Shown here: positions 17,557-30,189 of the stretch, piece by piece
Layout of the letters: each line of letters opens with the position of its first letter
Numbering within the stretch: position 1 is the first letter of the stretch
NCBI RefSeq assembly: GCF_007096635.1
Contig: NZ_VKAA01000007.1
Coordinates: 124,001 to 188,000 of the forward strand
Direction of reading: 5' to 3'
Source: Mycolicibacterium sp. 018/SC-01/001
GTDB taxonomy: Bacteria > Actinomycetota > Actinomycetes > Mycobacteriales > Mycobacteriaceae
DNA: 64,000 nucleotides
Notes under the pieces: model-generated
Databases searched by the model: none
What the model was told of the DNA's origin: nothing
What the model saw: only the letters and a program-made list of their open reading frames with translations
Made by a program: the position numbers and the translations under genes

Positions 17557-18234
17557 TCACCCGGGCGGCCGTAATGCAGCGAACTCGTCGGTGACCCGGT
17601 AGCGGGCGTCGGCGAAGCGGTACAGCGCGGCCGGACGGCCCCCGCTGCGTCCCGAGCGGGCCGTGGTTCCGGTGCGCGTGATGACGTGACGACGTTCCAG
17701 GACCCGCTGCAAATTGGTCGCGTCGACCGGGTGCCCGAGCGCGGCACTGTAGATGTCGCGCAGTGTCGAGAGCGCGAATTCAGCGGGCGCCAAGGCGAAT
17801 CCGATGTTGGTGTAGGACAGCTTGGCCACCAGCCGGGTGCGCGCGTGATCGACCATCGGGCCGTGGTCGAAGGCCATCGGCGGCAGATCGCCGACCGGGT
17901 GCCACCGCGTGTCCGGGGGCAGTTCCGGGGTGGCGGGGGAGGGCACGAGGCCCAGGAACGTCGAAGCGATCGTGCGGTCGCCGGGCACACGATCGGGTTC
18001 GGAGAACACAGCGAGCTGTTCGAGATGGGCGAGTTCGCGCAGGTCGACCTTCTCGGCCAGCTGGCGCCGCACGGAGTCGGTGAGCGTCTCGTCATGGCCC
18101 AGCCGGCCACCGGGCAGCGCCCATCGGCCGCGTTGCGGGTCCAATGCCCGCTGCCAGAGCAGAACGTGCAGCGCGTTGTGGCGAACCTGAAACACCGCGG
18201 CGAGGACTTCGTGCTGGGTGCTACGATGTGGCAT
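17557..18234 (-). CDS. nrtR: Nudix-like transcriptional repressor NrtR
   Basis: 225-aa protein with an N-terminal Nudix fold (residues about 8-140) and a C-terminal winged helix ending in YRVTDEFAAL. The Nudix box at residues 43-65 is degenerate: where REUxEExGU is expected it has RQLAEKVDL, so Q58 and K62 replace catalytic glutamates. That fits NrtR, which senses ADP-ribose or NAD-derived ligands and represses NAD genes rather than acting as a good hydrolase. Divergent orientation from nadA across a perfect operator supports the call. The ATG directly abuts the operator, and TACAAT inside it looks like the -10, so the mRNA is probably leaderless and autoregulated. Confidence 0.9.
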   Translation of the reverse strand: MPHRSTQHEVLAAVFQVRHNALHVLLWQRALDPQRGRWALPGGRLGHDETLTDSVRRQLAEKVDLRELAHLEQLAVFSEPDRVPGDRTIASTFLGLVPSPATPELPPDTRWHPVGDLPPMAFDHGPMVDHARTRLVAKLSYTNIGFALAPAEFALSTLRDIYSAALGHPVDATNLQRVLERRHVITRTGTTARSGRSGGRPAALYRFADARYRVTDEFAALRPPG

Positions 18235-18257
18235 GTTTTCGATTGTAAGTCGAAAAC
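18222..18257. promoter_or_regulatory. nadA promoter and NrtR box
   Basis: A perfect inverted repeat GTTTTCGA-N7-TCGAAAAC occupies 18235-18257 between nrtR and nadA. TACGAT (18222-18227) on the plus strand is a likely nadA -10, placing the operator right at the start site. On the minus strand TACAAT inside the operator is a likely nrtR -10. Confidence 0.85.
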
Positions 18258-18281
18258 CTCGATCAAGCGAAGGAGACGGCG

Positions 18282-19313
18282 ATGACCGTGCTCGCGACCG
18301 ATAGCGCCGACCGCATCGTCGACGGACCCGATGGCTACACGGGTGTCGAGGGTGACGCCGCCTGGGCGGCCGAGGTGCGGCGCCTGCTCGATCTTCGTGG
18401 GGCCACGCTTTTGGCGCACAACTATCAGCTCCCTGCGATCCAGGACGTCGCCGACCATGTCGGGGACTCGCTGGCCCTGTCGCGCATCGCTGCCGAGGCG
18501 CCCGAGGACACGATCGTCTTCGCCGGCGTGCACTTCATGGCCGAGACCGCCAAGATCCTCTCGCCGGACAAGACCGTACTCATCCCTGATCAGCGGGCCG
18601 GCTGCTCGCTGGCCGATTCGATCACCGCCGACGAGCTGCGGGCGTGGAAGGCCGAACATCCCGGCGCGGTGGTCGTCTCCTACGTCAACACCACGGCCGC
18701 GGTGAAGGCCGAGACTGACATCTGCTGCACGTCGTCCAACGCGGTCGAGGTGGTCGAGTCGATTCCCGCGGACCAGGAGGTGCTGTTCTGCCCGGATCAG
18801 TTCCTCGGTGCGCATGTGCGCAGGATGACCGGCCGGCAGAACGTGCACGTCTGGGCCGGCGAGTGCCACGTGCACGCGGGCATCAACGGCGACGAGCTCG
18901 CCGAGCAGGCGCGCACCCATCCCGACGCCGAACTGTACGTCCACCCCGAATGCGGGTGCGCCACGTCGGCGCTCTACCTCGCGGGCGAGGGTGCCTACCC
19001 CGCCGATCGGGTCAAGATCCTGTCCACGGGCGGCATGCTCGACGCCGCGCGCGAGACCGGTGCCCGGCAGGTGCTGGTGGCCACCGAGATCGGCATGCTG
19101 CACCAATTGCGCCGTGCCGCACCGGATGTCGACTTCCAGGCGGTCAACGACCGCGCGTCGTGCCGGTACATGAAGATGATCACCCCGGCGGCGGTGCTGC
19201 GCTGCCTGGTCGACGGTGCCGACGAGGTGCACGTCGATCCCGACGTCGCGGCGCGGGCGCGGGCCAGCGTCACACGGATGATCGAGATCGGTCACCCCGG
19301 CGGCGGGGAATGA
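18282..19313 (+). CDS. nadA: Quinolinate synthase NadA
   Basis: 343-aa [4Fe-4S] enzyme condensing iminoaspartate with dihydroxyacetone phosphate to quinolinate. Expected cluster cysteines are visible in RAGCSLADS, in the CTSSN or FCPDQF region, and in [31 protein letters not shown] is the family N-terminal motif. The ATG has an AAGGAGA ribosome site; the start lies 25 bases after the NrtR box. It overlaps nadB by ATGA. First gene of the de novo NAD operon nadABC. Confidence 0.96.
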   Translation: MTVLATDSADRIVDGPDGYTGVEGDAAWAAEVRRLLDLRGATLLAHNYQLPAIQDVADHVGDSLALSRIAAEAPEDTIVFAGVHFMAETAKILSPDKTVLIPDQRAGCSLADSITADELRAWKAEHPGAVVVSYVNTTAAVKAETDICCTSSNAVEVVESIPADQEVLFCPDQFLGAHVRRMTGRQNVHVWAGECHVHAGINGDELAEQARTHPDAELYVHPECGCATSALYLAGEGAYPADRVKILSTGGMLDAARETGARQVLVATEIGMLHQLRRAAPDVDFQAVNDRASCRYMKMITPAAVLRCLVDGADEVHVDPDVAARARASVTRMIEIGHPGGGE

Positions 19314-20872
19314 CCGGCTTCGCCTGCGGCGGCTCCGGAGGGTGGCGCCTGCGTGCCGACGTCGTCGTGATCGGCACCGGTGTCGCCGGACTGGCCGCCG
19401 CGCTGGCCGCACATCGCCGCGGCCGCACCGTGATGTTGCTGAGCAAGGCCGCGGAGACGGCCACGTTCTACGCCCAGGGTGGGATCGCCGTGGTGCTGAC
19501 CGACGGCATGAGGGGTGACGGCGACTCCGTCGAGGCGCACGTCGCGGACACACTCGCCGCGGGCGCCGGGCTGTGCGATCCCGCCGCGGTGCGCTCGATC
19601 GTCGCCGACGGCGCCCGAGCAGTCTCCGAACTGATCGGTGTGGGAGCGCATTTCGACGAGTCAGAGCCTGGCCGATGGGCGCTGACCCGCGAGGGTGGCC
19701 ACACCCGCCGACGCATCATCCACGCCGGGGGTGACGCGACCGGAGCCGAGGTCCAGCGCGCGCTCGACCACGCCGCCGCCACGCTCGACATCCGTCGCAA
19801 CCACGTCGCGCTGGACCTGCTGATCGACGGTGGCGCCGTCGCCGGCGTCTCGGTGCTCAGCCAGGACGGTCCCGGTGCCGTCTACGCCCCGTCGGTCATC
19901 CTGGCCACCGGCGGACTCGGGCACCTGTACCGGGCCACGACCAATCCCGACGGGTCCACGGGAGACGGTGTGGCGCTGGCGCTCTGGGCCGGTGTGCCGG
20001 TCTCCGATCTGGAGTTCGTCCAGTTCCATCCGACGATGCTCTACACCGGCTCGACCGCGGGCCGGCGTCCGTTGATCACCGAAGCACTCCGGGGCGAGGG
20101 CGCGACATTGATCGACCGCCACGGCGATCCGGTGACGGCCGGTGTGCATCCGATGGGCGATCTCGCCCCACGCGACGTGGTGGCCGCGGCCATCGAGGCC
20201 CGGCTGGCGGCCTCGGGCGACCCGTGCGTCTTCCTCGACGCCCGCCACGTCGCCGACGTCGGCCGACGTTTCCCGACGGTCACAGCGGCCTGCCTCGCCG
20301 CGGGCATCGACCCTGCGCAGCAACCGATTCCGGTGGTTCCCGGTGCGCACTACAGCTGCGGCGGAGTCGTCACCGATACGCACGGACGGACCGCGATCGA
20401 CGGGTTGTTCGCCGCCGGAGAGGTGGCCCGCACCGGTATGCACGGCGCGAACCGGCTGGCCTCCAACAGCCTGCTCGAGGGGCTGGTGGTCGGCGGACGG
20501 GCCGGTGCCGCTGCCGCCGAGCACGCCGCGCTCGCTGGACCGGCACGGGTGGTTGCGCCGGTGGCAGAGGTCCGGCCGGCGCTCGGCCGGCCGGCGCTGC
20601 AGCAGGCGATGAGCCGGTATGCCTCCGTCGTCCGCGACGACGATGGATTGGGCGAACTGGCTGCGCAGCTCGACGCGGCATCTCCGCGAAAGATGAACTC
20701 GCGCAGTGCTTTCGAGGATGCTGCGCTGACGGCGGTGGCCGGTGCCGTCGGCGCCGCCGCGCGGGCGCGCACCGAGACCCGCGGTTGCCACCATCGCAGC
20801 GACCATCCCGATACGGATCCGGCACGGGCGGTCAGCGCGGTGTACGGCCCGGTCGCGTCAGGGTGCCGGTGA
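19310..20872 (+). CDS. nadB: L-aspartate oxidase NadB
   Basis: 520-aa FAD flavoprotein oxidising L-aspartate to iminoaspartate for NadA. The FAD-binding motif is [17 protein letters not shown] near residue 18; other family motifs are [36 protein letters not shown] and [18 protein letters not shown]. The ATG overlaps the nadA stop (ATGA), and the gene overlaps nadC by one to four bases. Regulation is expected through the upstream NrtR box. Confidence 0.95.
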   Translation: MTGFACGGSGGWRLRADVVVIGTGVAGLAAALAAHRRGRTVMLLSKAAETATFYAQGGIAVVLTDGMRGDGDSVEAHVADTLAAGAGLCDPAAVRSIVADGARAVSELIGVGAHFDESEPGRWALTREGGHTRRRIIHAGGDATGAEVQRALDHAAATLDIRRNHVALDLLIDGGAVAGVSVLSQDGPGAVYAPSVILATGGLGHLYRATTNPDGSTGDGVALALWAGVPVSDLEFVQFHPTMLYTGSTAGRRPLITEALRGEGATLIDRHGDPVTAGVHPMGDLAPRDVVAAAIEARLAASGDPCVFLDARHVADVGRRFPTVTAACLAAGIDPAQQPIPVVPGAHYSCGGVVTDTHGRTAIDGLFAAGEVARTGMHGANRLASNSLLEGLVVGGRAGAAAAEHAALAGPARVVAPVAEVRPALGRPALQQAMSRYASVVRDDDGLGELAAQLDAASPRKMNSRSAFEDAALTAVAGAVGAAARARTETRGCHHRSDHPDTDPARAVSAVYGPVASGCR

Positions 20873-21735
20873 TGACCGCGACGCTCACGGCCGAGGAGGA
20901 GGCCGACGCCCGTGCGGTCGTCTCCCGCGCGCTCGACGAGGATCTGCGCTTCGGACCGGACGTCACCACGCTGGCGACGGTCGCCGAGGACGCCACCACG
21001 ACGGCGTCGGTGGTGGCCCGCGAACCCGGCGTCCTCGCCGGCGCTGACCTGGCGCTGATCGTGTTCGACGAGGTGCTCGGCCGCGACGGTTATCGCGTGG
21101 TCCACCAGGTGCCCGACGGCACCAGGCTCGAGCCGGGCGGCGCTGCGCTGGTCGTCGAGGGCCCGACACGGGGGCTGCTGACCGCCGAGCGCACCATGCT
21201 GAATCTGCTCTGCCACCTGTCCGGCATCGCCACGGCCACCGCCGCCTGGGTGGATGCGGTCTCGGGTACCCAGGCCCGGATCCGGGACACCCGCAAGACG
21301 CTGCCGGGCTTGCGCTCGCTGCAGAAGTACGCCGTGCGCGTCGGCGGCGGTGTCAACCACCGCATGGGGCTCGGCGACGCGGCGTTGATCAAGGACAACC
21401 ACGTGGCCGCGGCCGGTTCGGTGGTGGCCGCGCTGCGCGCGGTGCGAGAGGTCGCGCCCGACCTGCCGTGCGAGGTCGAAGTCGATTCGCTCGAGCAGCT
21501 CGACGAGGTGCTCGCCGAGGGCGTGGAACTGGTGCTGCTGGACAACTTCCCGGTGTGGCAGACGCAGATCGCGGTGCAGCGCCGGGCCACGCGCTCGCCA
21601 GCCACGCTGCTGGAGTCCTCGGGCGGGCTGTCGCTGGACACCGCGGCGGACTACGCCGGTACCGGGGTGGACTATCTGGCCGTCGGTGCGCTCACGCATT
21701 CGGTGCGGGTGCTCGACCTGGGTCTGGACCTGTAG
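20872..21735 (+). CDS. nadC: Nicotinate-nucleotide pyrophosphorylase (quinolinate phosphoribosyltransferase)
   Basis: 287-aa enzyme joining quinolinate and PRPP to nicotinate mononucleotide. Typical segments are RIRDTRKTLPGLRSLQKYAV, NHRMGLGDAALIKDNH, EVEVDSLEQLDEVL and the C-terminal ESSGGLSLDTAADYAGTGVDYLAVGALTHS. The start is ATG 20872, sharing an A with the nadB stop; GTG 20869 is an alternative. Last gene of nadABC. Confidence 0.95.
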   Translation: MTATLTAEEEADARAVVSRALDEDLRFGPDVTTLATVAEDATTTASVVAREPGVLAGADLALIVFDEVLGRDGYRVVHQVPDGTRLEPGGAALVVEGPTRGLLTAERTMLNLLCHLSGIATATAAWVDAVSGTQARIRDTRKTLPGLRSLQKYAVRVGGGVNHRMGLGDAALIKDNHVAAAGSVVAALRAVREVAPDLPCEVEVDSLEQLDEVLAEGVELVLLDNFPVWQTQIAVQRRATRSPATLLESSGGLSLDTAADYAGTGVDYLAVGALTHSVRVLDLGLDL

Positions 21736-21738
21736 CCG

Positions 21739-22188
21739 ATGCGCGTCTCACCGGCTCTTGCGCTCGCGGTGGCGCTGCTGTCGACGGGTGTGTCGGCGGT
21801 CGCGCTGATCCGCACCCTCGACCACGAGCCCGGCTACACCGACGCGCAACGCTCCGCGGCGACCGCGACGATCTGCACGGCATTCGACACGGTGCGCACC
21901 GGGGTTGCGACCAACACGAACGTCACGGCCCCGGGAGACGTCAGTGGCTCGCTGGCGGCCGCCGCCAACGCCCGGCTGGCCCTCTCGGACGGCGGGCTGT
22001 ACCTGCTGGCCCGGCTGGACCCGGCCACCCCGTCTGACCTCGCCGACGCCGTGCGGACCTTCGCCGACGCCCTGCTGGACATCGGCGCGGCCGCCACGGC
22101 GGGAACACCGAACACCGATCCGGCACAGGCGAAACGGCTGGAGGCGGCCGAGTCGGCGAGCGCCGCAGTCAGCAACCGCTGCCGCTGA
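21739..22188 (+). CDS. Small exported or membrane-anchored hypothetical protein
   Basis: 149-aa protein starting three bases after nadC. Residues about 5-25 (ALALAVALLSTGVSAVALI) form a hydrophobic signal or anchor; the remainder is Ala/Thr-rich, helical and polar, ending in SNRCR, with a Cys near residue 45 and one near the C-terminus that could pair. I do not recognise a domain. The position immediately after nadC suggests cotranscription. It converges with the LysE gene over a shared hairpin. Confidence 0.65.
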   Translation: MRVSPALALAVALLSTGVSAVALIRTLDHEPGYTDAQRSAATATICTAFDTVRTGVATNTNVTAPGDVSGSLAAAANARLALSDGGLYLLARLDPATPSDLADAVRTFADALLDIGAAATAGTPNTDPAQAKRLEAAESASAAVSNRCR

Positions 22189-22206
22189 CGCTCAGGCCGG
22201 CAGCGG
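22176..22206. terminator. Hairpin between convergent genes (possible bidirectional terminator)
   Basis: CCGCTGCC (22176-22183) and GGCAGCGG (22199-22206) form an 8-bp stem with a 15-base loop across the ends of the two convergent genes. There is no T tract, as is common in mycobacteria. Confidence 0.4.
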
Positions 22207-22830
22207 TCCGCGGCGCAACAGCGAGAGCACGACGGCCGCCGCGGCGAACAGGCCGGCGAACACGCGGTTGAGAACCGTCTGCTGACGCGGCGTTCGCAGC
22301 CAGGTCAGCAGCCGCACGGCCAGGCCGGTGTAGAGCCCCATCACCACCAGGTCGACGGCGACCATCGTGACCCCGATCGCCAAATACTGCGGCAGCAGCG
22401 GCGCGGTCGGCACGACGAACTGCGGCATCACCGCGAGGAAGAACAGCAGCCCCTTGGGATTGGTGGCGTTGACCAGGAACCCGCGCACCACCAGCGTCCG
22501 TCGTCCGCGGGGGACCACCTGATCCACCTGGGCCCGCAGATCCACGCCGACGCTGCGCCACTGCCGCAACGCCAGATAGGCCAGGTACGCGACACCCAGC
22601 CATTTGATGATCGTGAAGGCCAGGATCGAGTTCGCGACCGCAGCGCCCAGCCCGACGGCGACGAGGATCAGTTGCAGCATCAGCCCGATCTCGAGACCCA
22701 GGATGCTCCAGTAGCCGCGGCGCACGCCGTGCGTGAGGCCCGTGGCCATCGACTGGATGGCGCCGGCACCGGGGGAGATCGCGATCAGGATGGCCGCGCC
22801 GAAGAACGCGAGCCACATCTGCCAGGTCAC
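22192..22830 (-). CDS. LysE/RhtB family amino-acid exporter
   Basis: 212-aa inner-membrane protein with six predicted membrane helices. Typical family signatures are [21 protein letters not shown] at the N-terminus, with the helix-breaking SPGA, and [18 protein letters not shown] in the middle. These proteins export amino acids such as lysine, threonine or homoserine by proton exchange; the substrate cannot be read from sequence. It starts with GTG and follows the deazaflavin oxidoreductase gene by 10 bases on the same strand. Confidence 0.88.
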   Translation of the reverse strand: MTWQMWLAFFGAAILIAISPGAGAIQSMATGLTHGVRRGYWSILGLEIGLMLQLILVAVGLGAAVANSILAFTIIKWLGVAYLAYLALRQWRSVGVDLRAQVDQVVPRGRRTLVVRGFLVNATNPKGLLFFLAVMPQFVVPTAPLLPQYLAIGVTMVAVDLVVMGLYTGLAVRLLTWLRTPRQQTVLNRVFAGLFAAAAVVLSLLRRGPLPA

Positions 22831-22840
22831 GACGGCCTCG

Positions 22841-23266
22841 TCACGACGCGATGTCCGCGACGAACACCCCGGACCGTTTGGCGACCATCTGGGCCATCCG
22901 CGGCAGCGATGCGTCGGTGGTGCCGGCCGGCAGCACCCGCGGGTTCACCAGGTGCAGGGTCTGGCTGCCGATCTTGATGTCGGCCTCACCGGCGGCGAGC
23001 ACGTTCTTGACCCAGTTCGTCTTGCCATGCGCCAGCCCGATCGCCAGCACGGAGTCCTTGCGGTACGGCGTGACGATCGTCTCGTACTCGGTGCCGGAGG
23101 TGCGTCCGCGGTGGTGGATCACGGCGAGTCCGGGCATGCGCCGCGACAGCGGCCGCAGCAGCGGGTTGATGTACTTGATCTGCAGCTTCTCGAACCACGG
23201 CGGGAAGATCATGGGCACACCGGGCGCGTTGTTGGGGTGGCTGCTCCTGCTCGGCCGGTCCGGCAT
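22841..23266 (-). CDS. Deazaflavin (F420)-dependent nitroreductase family protein
   Basis: 141-aa protein of the DDN/DUF385 split-barrel family, which in mycobacteria use F420H2 to reduce quinones or other substrates. Seen: [32 protein letters not shown], where the RTSG segment binds the F420 phosphate, and [20 protein letters not shown]. The start is ATG at 23264-23266. It is divergent from hisD with a 45-base gap and is probably cotranscribed with the LysE gene. It matches the Rv1598c position in M. tuberculosis. Confidence 0.85.
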   Translation of the reverse strand: MPDRPSRSSHPNNAPGVPMIFPPWFEKLQIKYINPLLRPLSRRMPGLAVIHHRGRTSGTEYETIVTPYRKDSVLAIGLAHGKTNWVKNVLAAGEADIKIGSQTLHLVNPRVLPAGTTDASLPRMAQMVAKRSGVFVADIAS

Positions 23267-23293
23267 GACGCCTCCGATTCTGATTTGTGCTGC

Positions 23294-23311
23294 TCTGGGA
23301 CAATGGTCAGC
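23294..23311 (+). promoter_or_regulatory. hisD promoter core
   Basis: TCTGGGACAATG (23294-23305) contains an extended -10 of the form TGG-GACAAT, ending about 7 bases before the hisD GTG. The identical 12-mer lies at the same distance before trpE. This implies a leaderless his-operon transcript. Confidence 0.55.
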
Positions 23312-26357
<3,046 letters not shown>

Positions 26358-26363
<6 letters not shown>

Positions 26364-26380
26364 GAGTGGTTGTGAGAGTG
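26358..26380 (+). repeat. 12-bp tandem duplication at the hisB stop
   Basis: TTGTGAGAGTG occurs at 26358-26368 and again at 26370-26380. The duplication gives a second in-frame TGA and pushes hisH 22 bases away, whereas most other operon junctions overlap. Confidence 0.8.
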
Positions 26381-26385
26381 ACTCT

Positions 26386-27006
26386 GTGACAACCAAACTC
26401 GTGGTGCTCGACTACGGATCGGGGAACCTGCGGTCGGCGCAGCGTGCCCTCGAACGGGTGGGTGCACAGGTCGAGGTGACCGACGATCGCGGTGCGGCGA
26501 TGGCCGCCGACGGTCTCGTGGTCCCCGGGGTCGGCGCGTTCGAGGCGTGTATGACGGGGTTGCGCGCAGTCGGCGGCGAGAAGATCATCGCCGAGCGCGT
26601 CGCCGCGGGGCGGCCGGTGCTCGGCGTGTGCGTCGGGATGCAGATCCTGTTCTCCCGCGGCGTCGAATTCGGGGTCGAGTCGACGGGGTGCGGGCAGTGG
26701 CCGGGTTCGGTGGTGCGCCTCGACGCGCCGGTGATCCCGCACATGGGCTGGAACGTCGTCGACGCCCCCGCTGACAGTGTGCTGTTCCGGGGCATGGACC
26801 CGGCCACCCGCTTCTACTTCGTGCATTCCTACGCCGCGCAGCAGTGGGAGGGTGATCCGGGCGCGGTGCTCACGTGGGCCAGTCACCACGTGCCGTTCCT
26901 CGCGGCGGTCGAGGCGGGCCCGCTGTCGGCCACACAGTTCCACCCGGAGAAGAGCGGGGACGCCGGCGCCGAATTGCTGTCCAACTGGATCGGGGCGCTA
27001 AGTTGA
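26386..27006 (+). CDS. hisH: Imidazole glycerol phosphate synthase glutaminase subunit
   Basis: 206-aa class I glutamine amidotransferase supplying ammonia to HisF. The catalytic Cys is in [10 protein letters not shown], the His/Glu pair in [12 protein letters not shown]; the N-terminus [14 protein letters not shown] is typical. The start is GTG 26386, with no strong ribosome site visible and a short spacer after hisB. It overlaps or abuts hisA. Confidence 0.95.
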   Translation: MTTKLVVLDYGSGNLRSAQRALERVGAQVEVTDDRGAAMAADGLVVPGVGAFEACMTGLRAVGGEKIIAERVAAGRPVLGVCVGMQILFSRGVEFGVESTGCGQWPGSVVRLDAPVIPHMGWNVVDAPADSVLFRGMDPATRFYFVHSYAAQQWEGDPGAVLTWASHHVPFLAAVEAGPLSATQFHPEKSGDAGAELLSNWIGALS

Positions 27007-27011
27007 CCGGC

Positions 27012-27755
27012 GTGAACGCACCGAAACTGGTTCTGCTGCCCGCGGTCGACGTGGTGGACGGGCGCGCCGTGCGCCTGGTGCAGGGGCAGGCCGGCAGTGA
27101 GACCGAGTACGGCTCGGCGCTGGACGCCGCGATGACCTGGCAGCGCGACGGCGCCGAATGGATCCATCTGGTCGATCTCGACGCCGCGTTCGGCCGCGGG
27201 TCGAACCGGGAGTTGCTCGCCGAGGTCGTCGGCACACTCGACGTCGCGGTCGAACTCTCCGGCGGCATCCGCGACGACGAGTCGCTGGCCGCCGCGCTGG
27301 CCACCGGGTGCGCCCGCGTCAACCTGGGCACCGCGGCGCTGGAGAACCCGCAGTGGTGTGCCCGCGTGGTCGCCGAGCACGGCGACAAGGTGGCCGTCGG
27401 GCTGGACGTCCTGATCGCTGACGGTGAGCACCGCCTGCGCGGTCGCGGCTGGGAGACCGACGGCGGTGATCTGTGGACGGTGCTGGAGCGCCTCGACAAG
27501 GAGGGCTGCTCACGCTTCGTGGTCACCGACGTGACCAAGGACGGCACGCTCAACGGGCCCAACCTGGAACTGCTGTCGTCGGTGTGCGAGCGCACCGAGG
27601 CCCCGGTGATCGCGTCCGGCGGGGTGTCCAGCCTGGACGATCTGCGCGCGATCGCCACGCTCACCGGAGAAGGAGTCGAAGGGGTCATCGTCGGAAAAGC
27701 TCTGTACGCCGGCCGTTTCACGCTGCCCGAGGCGCTGGCCGCGGTCGGGCCGTGA
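27012..27755 (+). CDS. priA: Bifunctional PriA: HisA isomerase and TrpF-type isomerase
   Basis: 247-aa TIM barrel that isomerises both ProFAR in histidine synthesis and phosphoribosyl-anthranilate in tryptophan synthesis, as known for actinobacterial PriA. Catalytic Asp in [17 protein letters not shown] and Asp in VGLDVLI; the PriA loop with Arg and Trp is [12 protein letters not shown]. No trpF is present in the trp cluster downstream, which fits the dual role. The start is GTG 27012 (TTG 27003 possible). It overlaps impA by GTGA. Often annotated hisA. Confidence 0.93.
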   Translation: MNAPKLVLLPAVDVVDGRAVRLVQGQAGSETEYGSALDAAMTWQRDGAEWIHLVDLDAAFGRGSNRELLAEVVGTLDVAVELSGGIRDDESLAAALATGCARVNLGTAALENPQWCARVVAEHGDKVAVGLDVLIADGEHRLRGRGWETDGGDLWTVLERLDKEGCSRFVVTDVTKDGTLNGPNLELLSSVCERTEAPVIASGGVSSLDDLRAIATLTGEGVEGVIVGKALYAGRFTLPEALAAVGP

Positions 27756-28570
27756 CGGTCGACGCGCGCCAGCTCGCCGAGCTGCTCGACACGGCTGCAG
27801 GCATTCTCGACGGCGCCTCGGCACAGTTCATCGCCGGCCACGGTGCCGATTCGGCGGTGGCCAAGAAGGGCAACGACTTCGCGACCGACGTGGATCTCGC
27901 GATCGAGCGCCGAGTGGTCGCGGAATTGCAGCGGCTCACCGGGATCGGGGTGCACGGCGAGGAATTCGGCGGTCAGTCCATCGATTCCGAGATGGTATGG
28001 GTGCTCGACCCGATCGACGGGACGTTCAACTACGCGGCGGGATCGCCGATGGCCGCGATACTGCTCGGTCTGCTCGTCGACGGCGAACCGGTGCTCGGCC
28101 TGACGTGGCTGCCGTTCATGGGTCAGCGCTACACCGCGGTGGCCGACGGTCCGGTGCGCTGCAACGGCGGCGAACTGCCCCGGCTGGACCACACCGGGTT
28201 GTGCGACGCGATCGTCGGCACCGGCACGTTCAACATCGATTCGCGCGGCCACTACCCGGGCCGCTACCGCGCGGCCGTCCTGGCCAACCTCAGCAGGCAG
28301 TGCTCGCGGATGCGGATGCACGGCGCGACGGGCATCGACCTCGCGTACGTCGCGGCGGGAATCCTCGGCGGCGCCATCAGTTTCGGCCACCACATCTGGG
28401 ATCACGCGGCGGGGGTGGCGCTGGTCCGGGCCGCCGGCGGCGTCGTCACCGATCTGGCGGGGCAGCCGTGGACGGCGACGTCCCCGTCGGCTCTGGTGGC
28501 GGCCCCGGGTGTGCACGCCGAAATGCTCGACCTCATCGCTGAAGCCGGCGACCCGAAGGACTACCTGTGA
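27752..28570 (+). CDS. impA: Inositol monophosphatase family protein (possible histidinol phosphatase)
   Basis: 272-aa Mg2+-dependent phosphatase of the IMPase fold. Metal motifs are VHGEEFG (Glu), [13 protein letters not shown] (DPIDGT) and HIWDHAAG (WDxAAG). In M. tuberculosis the equivalent operon gene is impA; in related actinobacteria members of this family act as histidinol-phosphate phosphatase, so position between hisA and hisF makes that role possible here. Sequence alone cannot separate inositol-1-phosphate from histidinol-phosphate specificity. GTG 27752 overlaps hisA; the end overlaps hisF. Confidence 0.85.
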   Translation: MTVDARQLAELLDTAAGILDGASAQFIAGHGADSAVAKKGNDFATDVDLAIERRVVAELQRLTGIGVHGEEFGGQSIDSEMVWVLDPIDGTFNYAAGSPMAAILLGLLVDGEPVLGLTWLPFMGQRYTAVADGPVRCNGGELPRLDHTGLCDAIVGTGTFNIDSRGHYPGRYRAAVLANLSRQCSRMRMHGATGIDLAYVAAGILGGAISFGHHIWDHAAGVALVRAAGGVVTDLAGQPWTATSPSALVAAPGVHAEMLDLIAEAGDPKDYL

Positions 28571-29352
28571 GCGCCGGTGGCGACGTCGCGATCCGCGTCA
28601 TTCCCTGCCTGGACGTCGACGCCGGTCGCGTGGTCAAGGGCGTGAACTTCGAAAACCTGCGCGACGCAGGCGATCCCGTCGAGCTGGCGGCTGTCTACGA
28701 CGCCGAAGGCGCCGACGAGCTGACGTTCCTCGACGTCACGGCGTCGTCGTCGGGACGCTCGACGATGCTCGAGGTGGTGCGCCGCACCGCCGAGCAGGTG
28801 TTCATCCCGTTGACCGTGGGCGGCGGGGTGCGGTCGGTGGCCGATGTGGACATGCTGCTGCGCGCCGGCGCGGACAAGGTGTCGGTCAACACGGCCGCGA
28901 TCGCGCGTCCCGAACTGCTCTCGGAATTGTCGCGGCAGTTCGGCTCGCAGTGCATCGTGCTCTCGGTCGACGCGCGCACCGTGCCGGAGGGATCTGAACC
29001 GACCCCGTCGGGCTGGGAGGTCACCACCCACGGGGGGCGGCGCGGTACCGGCATCGACGCGGTCGAGTGGGCTGCGCGTGGCGCCGAGCTGGGCGTGGGG
29101 GAGATCTTGCTCAACTCCATGGACTTCGACGGCACGAAGGCCGGTTTCGATCTGCGGATGCTGCGTGCGGTGCGCGGCGCGGTGTCGGTGCCCGTGATCG
29201 CCAGCGGCGGCGCCGGCGCGGTGGAACATTTCGCGCCCGCCGTTGGTGCAGGAGCCGACGCCGTGCTGGCGGCCAGCGTGTTCCACTTCAAGCAGCTGAC
29301 CATCGGTCAGGTGAAGGCGGCGATGAAGGCGGAAGGCATTACGGTCCGATGA
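28567..29352 (+). CDS. hisF: Imidazole glycerol phosphate synthase cyclase subunit
   Basis: 261-aa TIM-barrel lyase that uses ammonia from HisH to form imidazole glycerol phosphate and AICAR. Catalytic Asp in [17 protein letters not shown] and Asp in LSVDART; phosphate-binding [13 protein letters not shown] 28567 overlaps impA and its stop overlaps hisI (ATGA). Confidence 0.96.
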   Translation: MSAGGDVAIRVIPCLDVDAGRVVKGVNFENLRDAGDPVELAAVYDAEGADELTFLDVTASSSGRSTMLEVVRRTAEQVFIPLTVGGGVRSVADVDMLLRAGADKVSVNTAAIARPELLSELSRQFGSQCIVLSVDARTVPEGSEPTPSGWEVTTHGGRRGTGIDAVEWAARGAELGVGEILLNSMDFDGTKAGFDLRMLRAVRGAVSVPVIASGGAGAVEHFAPAVGAGADAVLAASVFHFKQLTIGQVKAAMKAEGITVR

Positions 29353-29696
29353 GTCTCGATCCGGAGATCGCTGGGCGGCTCAAGCGCAACGTCGACGGCC
29401 TGGTCGCCGCGGTGGTGCAGGAACGCGGCACCGGTCAGGTGCTGATGGTCGCGTGGATGGACGACGACGCCCTGGCCCGCACGCTGGAAACCCGTGAGGC
29501 GACGTACTTTTCGCGCTCCCGCGGCGAGCAGTGGATCAAGGGTGCGACGTCGGGCCACACGCAGCGGGTGCATTCGGTGCGGTTGGACTGCGACGGCGAC
29601 GCCGTGCTGCTGGAAGTCGACCAGGTGGGCGCGGCCTGCCACACCGGCGATCACACGTGCTTCGACGCCGATCTGCTGCTGGGTCAGGCCGACTGA
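29349..29696 (+). CDS. hisI: Phosphoribosyl-AMP cyclohydrolase
   Basis: 115-aa zinc enzyme opening the adenine ring of PR-AMP. Motifs are [29 protein letters not shown] and the zinc-binding [10 protein letters not shown]. There is no fused HisE domain; hisE and hisG are not in this window. The ATG overlaps the hisF stop. Its last 13 bases overlap bcp on the opposite strand. Confidence 0.95.
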   Translation: MSLDPEIAGRLKRNVDGLVAAVVQERGTGQVLMVAWMDDDALARTLETREATYFSRSRGEQWIKGATSGHTQRVHSVRLDCDGDAVLLEVDQVGAACHTGDHTCFDADLLLGQAD

Positions 29697-30157
29697 CGTT
29701 CGCGCAGCGTCTGCAGTGCCTTGTCCGCGTGGCTGTCCATGCTGATCTCGCTGGCGATCACGTCGAGCACGGTGCGGTCGGTGTCGATGACGAACGTGGT
29801 GCGTTTGACAGGCATGAACTTGCCCAGCAGTCCGCGTTTGACGCCGAACTGCTCGGCGACGGTGCCGTCGGTGTCCGAGAGCAGCGGATAGTCGAACTTC
29901 TGCTGGTCGGCGAAGCGGGCCTGCTTGTCGACCGCGTCGGTGCTGATGCCCACCCGGGTGGCACCGACCGCGGCGAATTCGGCGGCCAGATCGCGGAAGT
30001 GGCACGCCTCCTTGGTGCATCCGGGCGTCATCGCGGCGGGGTAGAAGAACAGCACGATCGGCCCGTCGGCGAGCAGCCCGGTCAGGGACCGCGTCGTGCC
30101 GGTCTGGTCGGGCAGCGAGAAGTCGGCCACGGTGTCGCCCGCTTTGACTGGATTCAT
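29684..30157 (-). CDS. bcp: Thioredoxin-dependent peroxiredoxin (Bcp/PrxQ type)
   Basis: 157-aa peroxiredoxin reducing hydroperoxides. The core [26 protein letters not shown] stretch is present: the peroxidatic Cys lies in [11 protein letters not shown] with a second Cys five residues later, the PrxQ resolving arrangement. The start [13 protein letters not shown] (ATG 30157) is chosen; an ATG three codons upstream at 30166 is possible. Equivalent to bcpB (Rv1608c) between hisI and trpE. Divergent from trpE, 32 bases apart. Confidence 0.92.
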   Translation of the reverse strand: MNPVKAGDTVADFSLPDQTGTTRSLTGLLADGPIVLFFYPAAMTPGCTKEACHFRDLAAEFAAVGATRVGISTDAVDKQARFADQQKFDYPLLSDTDGTVAEQFGVKRGLLGKFMPVKRTTFVIDTDRTVLDVIASEISMDSHADKALQTLRERQSA

Positions 30158-30172
30158 GGTTTCCAACCTACT

Positions 30173-30189
30173 TCTGGGACAATGCCGGT
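30173..30189 (+). promoter_or_regulatory. trpE promoter core
   Basis: TCTGGGACAATG (30173-30184) is identical to the sequence before hisD and places an extended -10 (GACAAT, 30178-30183) 6 bases before the trpE GTG. A leaderless transcript leaves no room for a leader-peptide attenuator. Confidence 0.55.

Noticed and set aside
23303..23305. ATG start for hisD
   Set aside because: It overlaps the probable -10 GACAAT; GTG 23312 fits a leaderless start and the family N-terminus.
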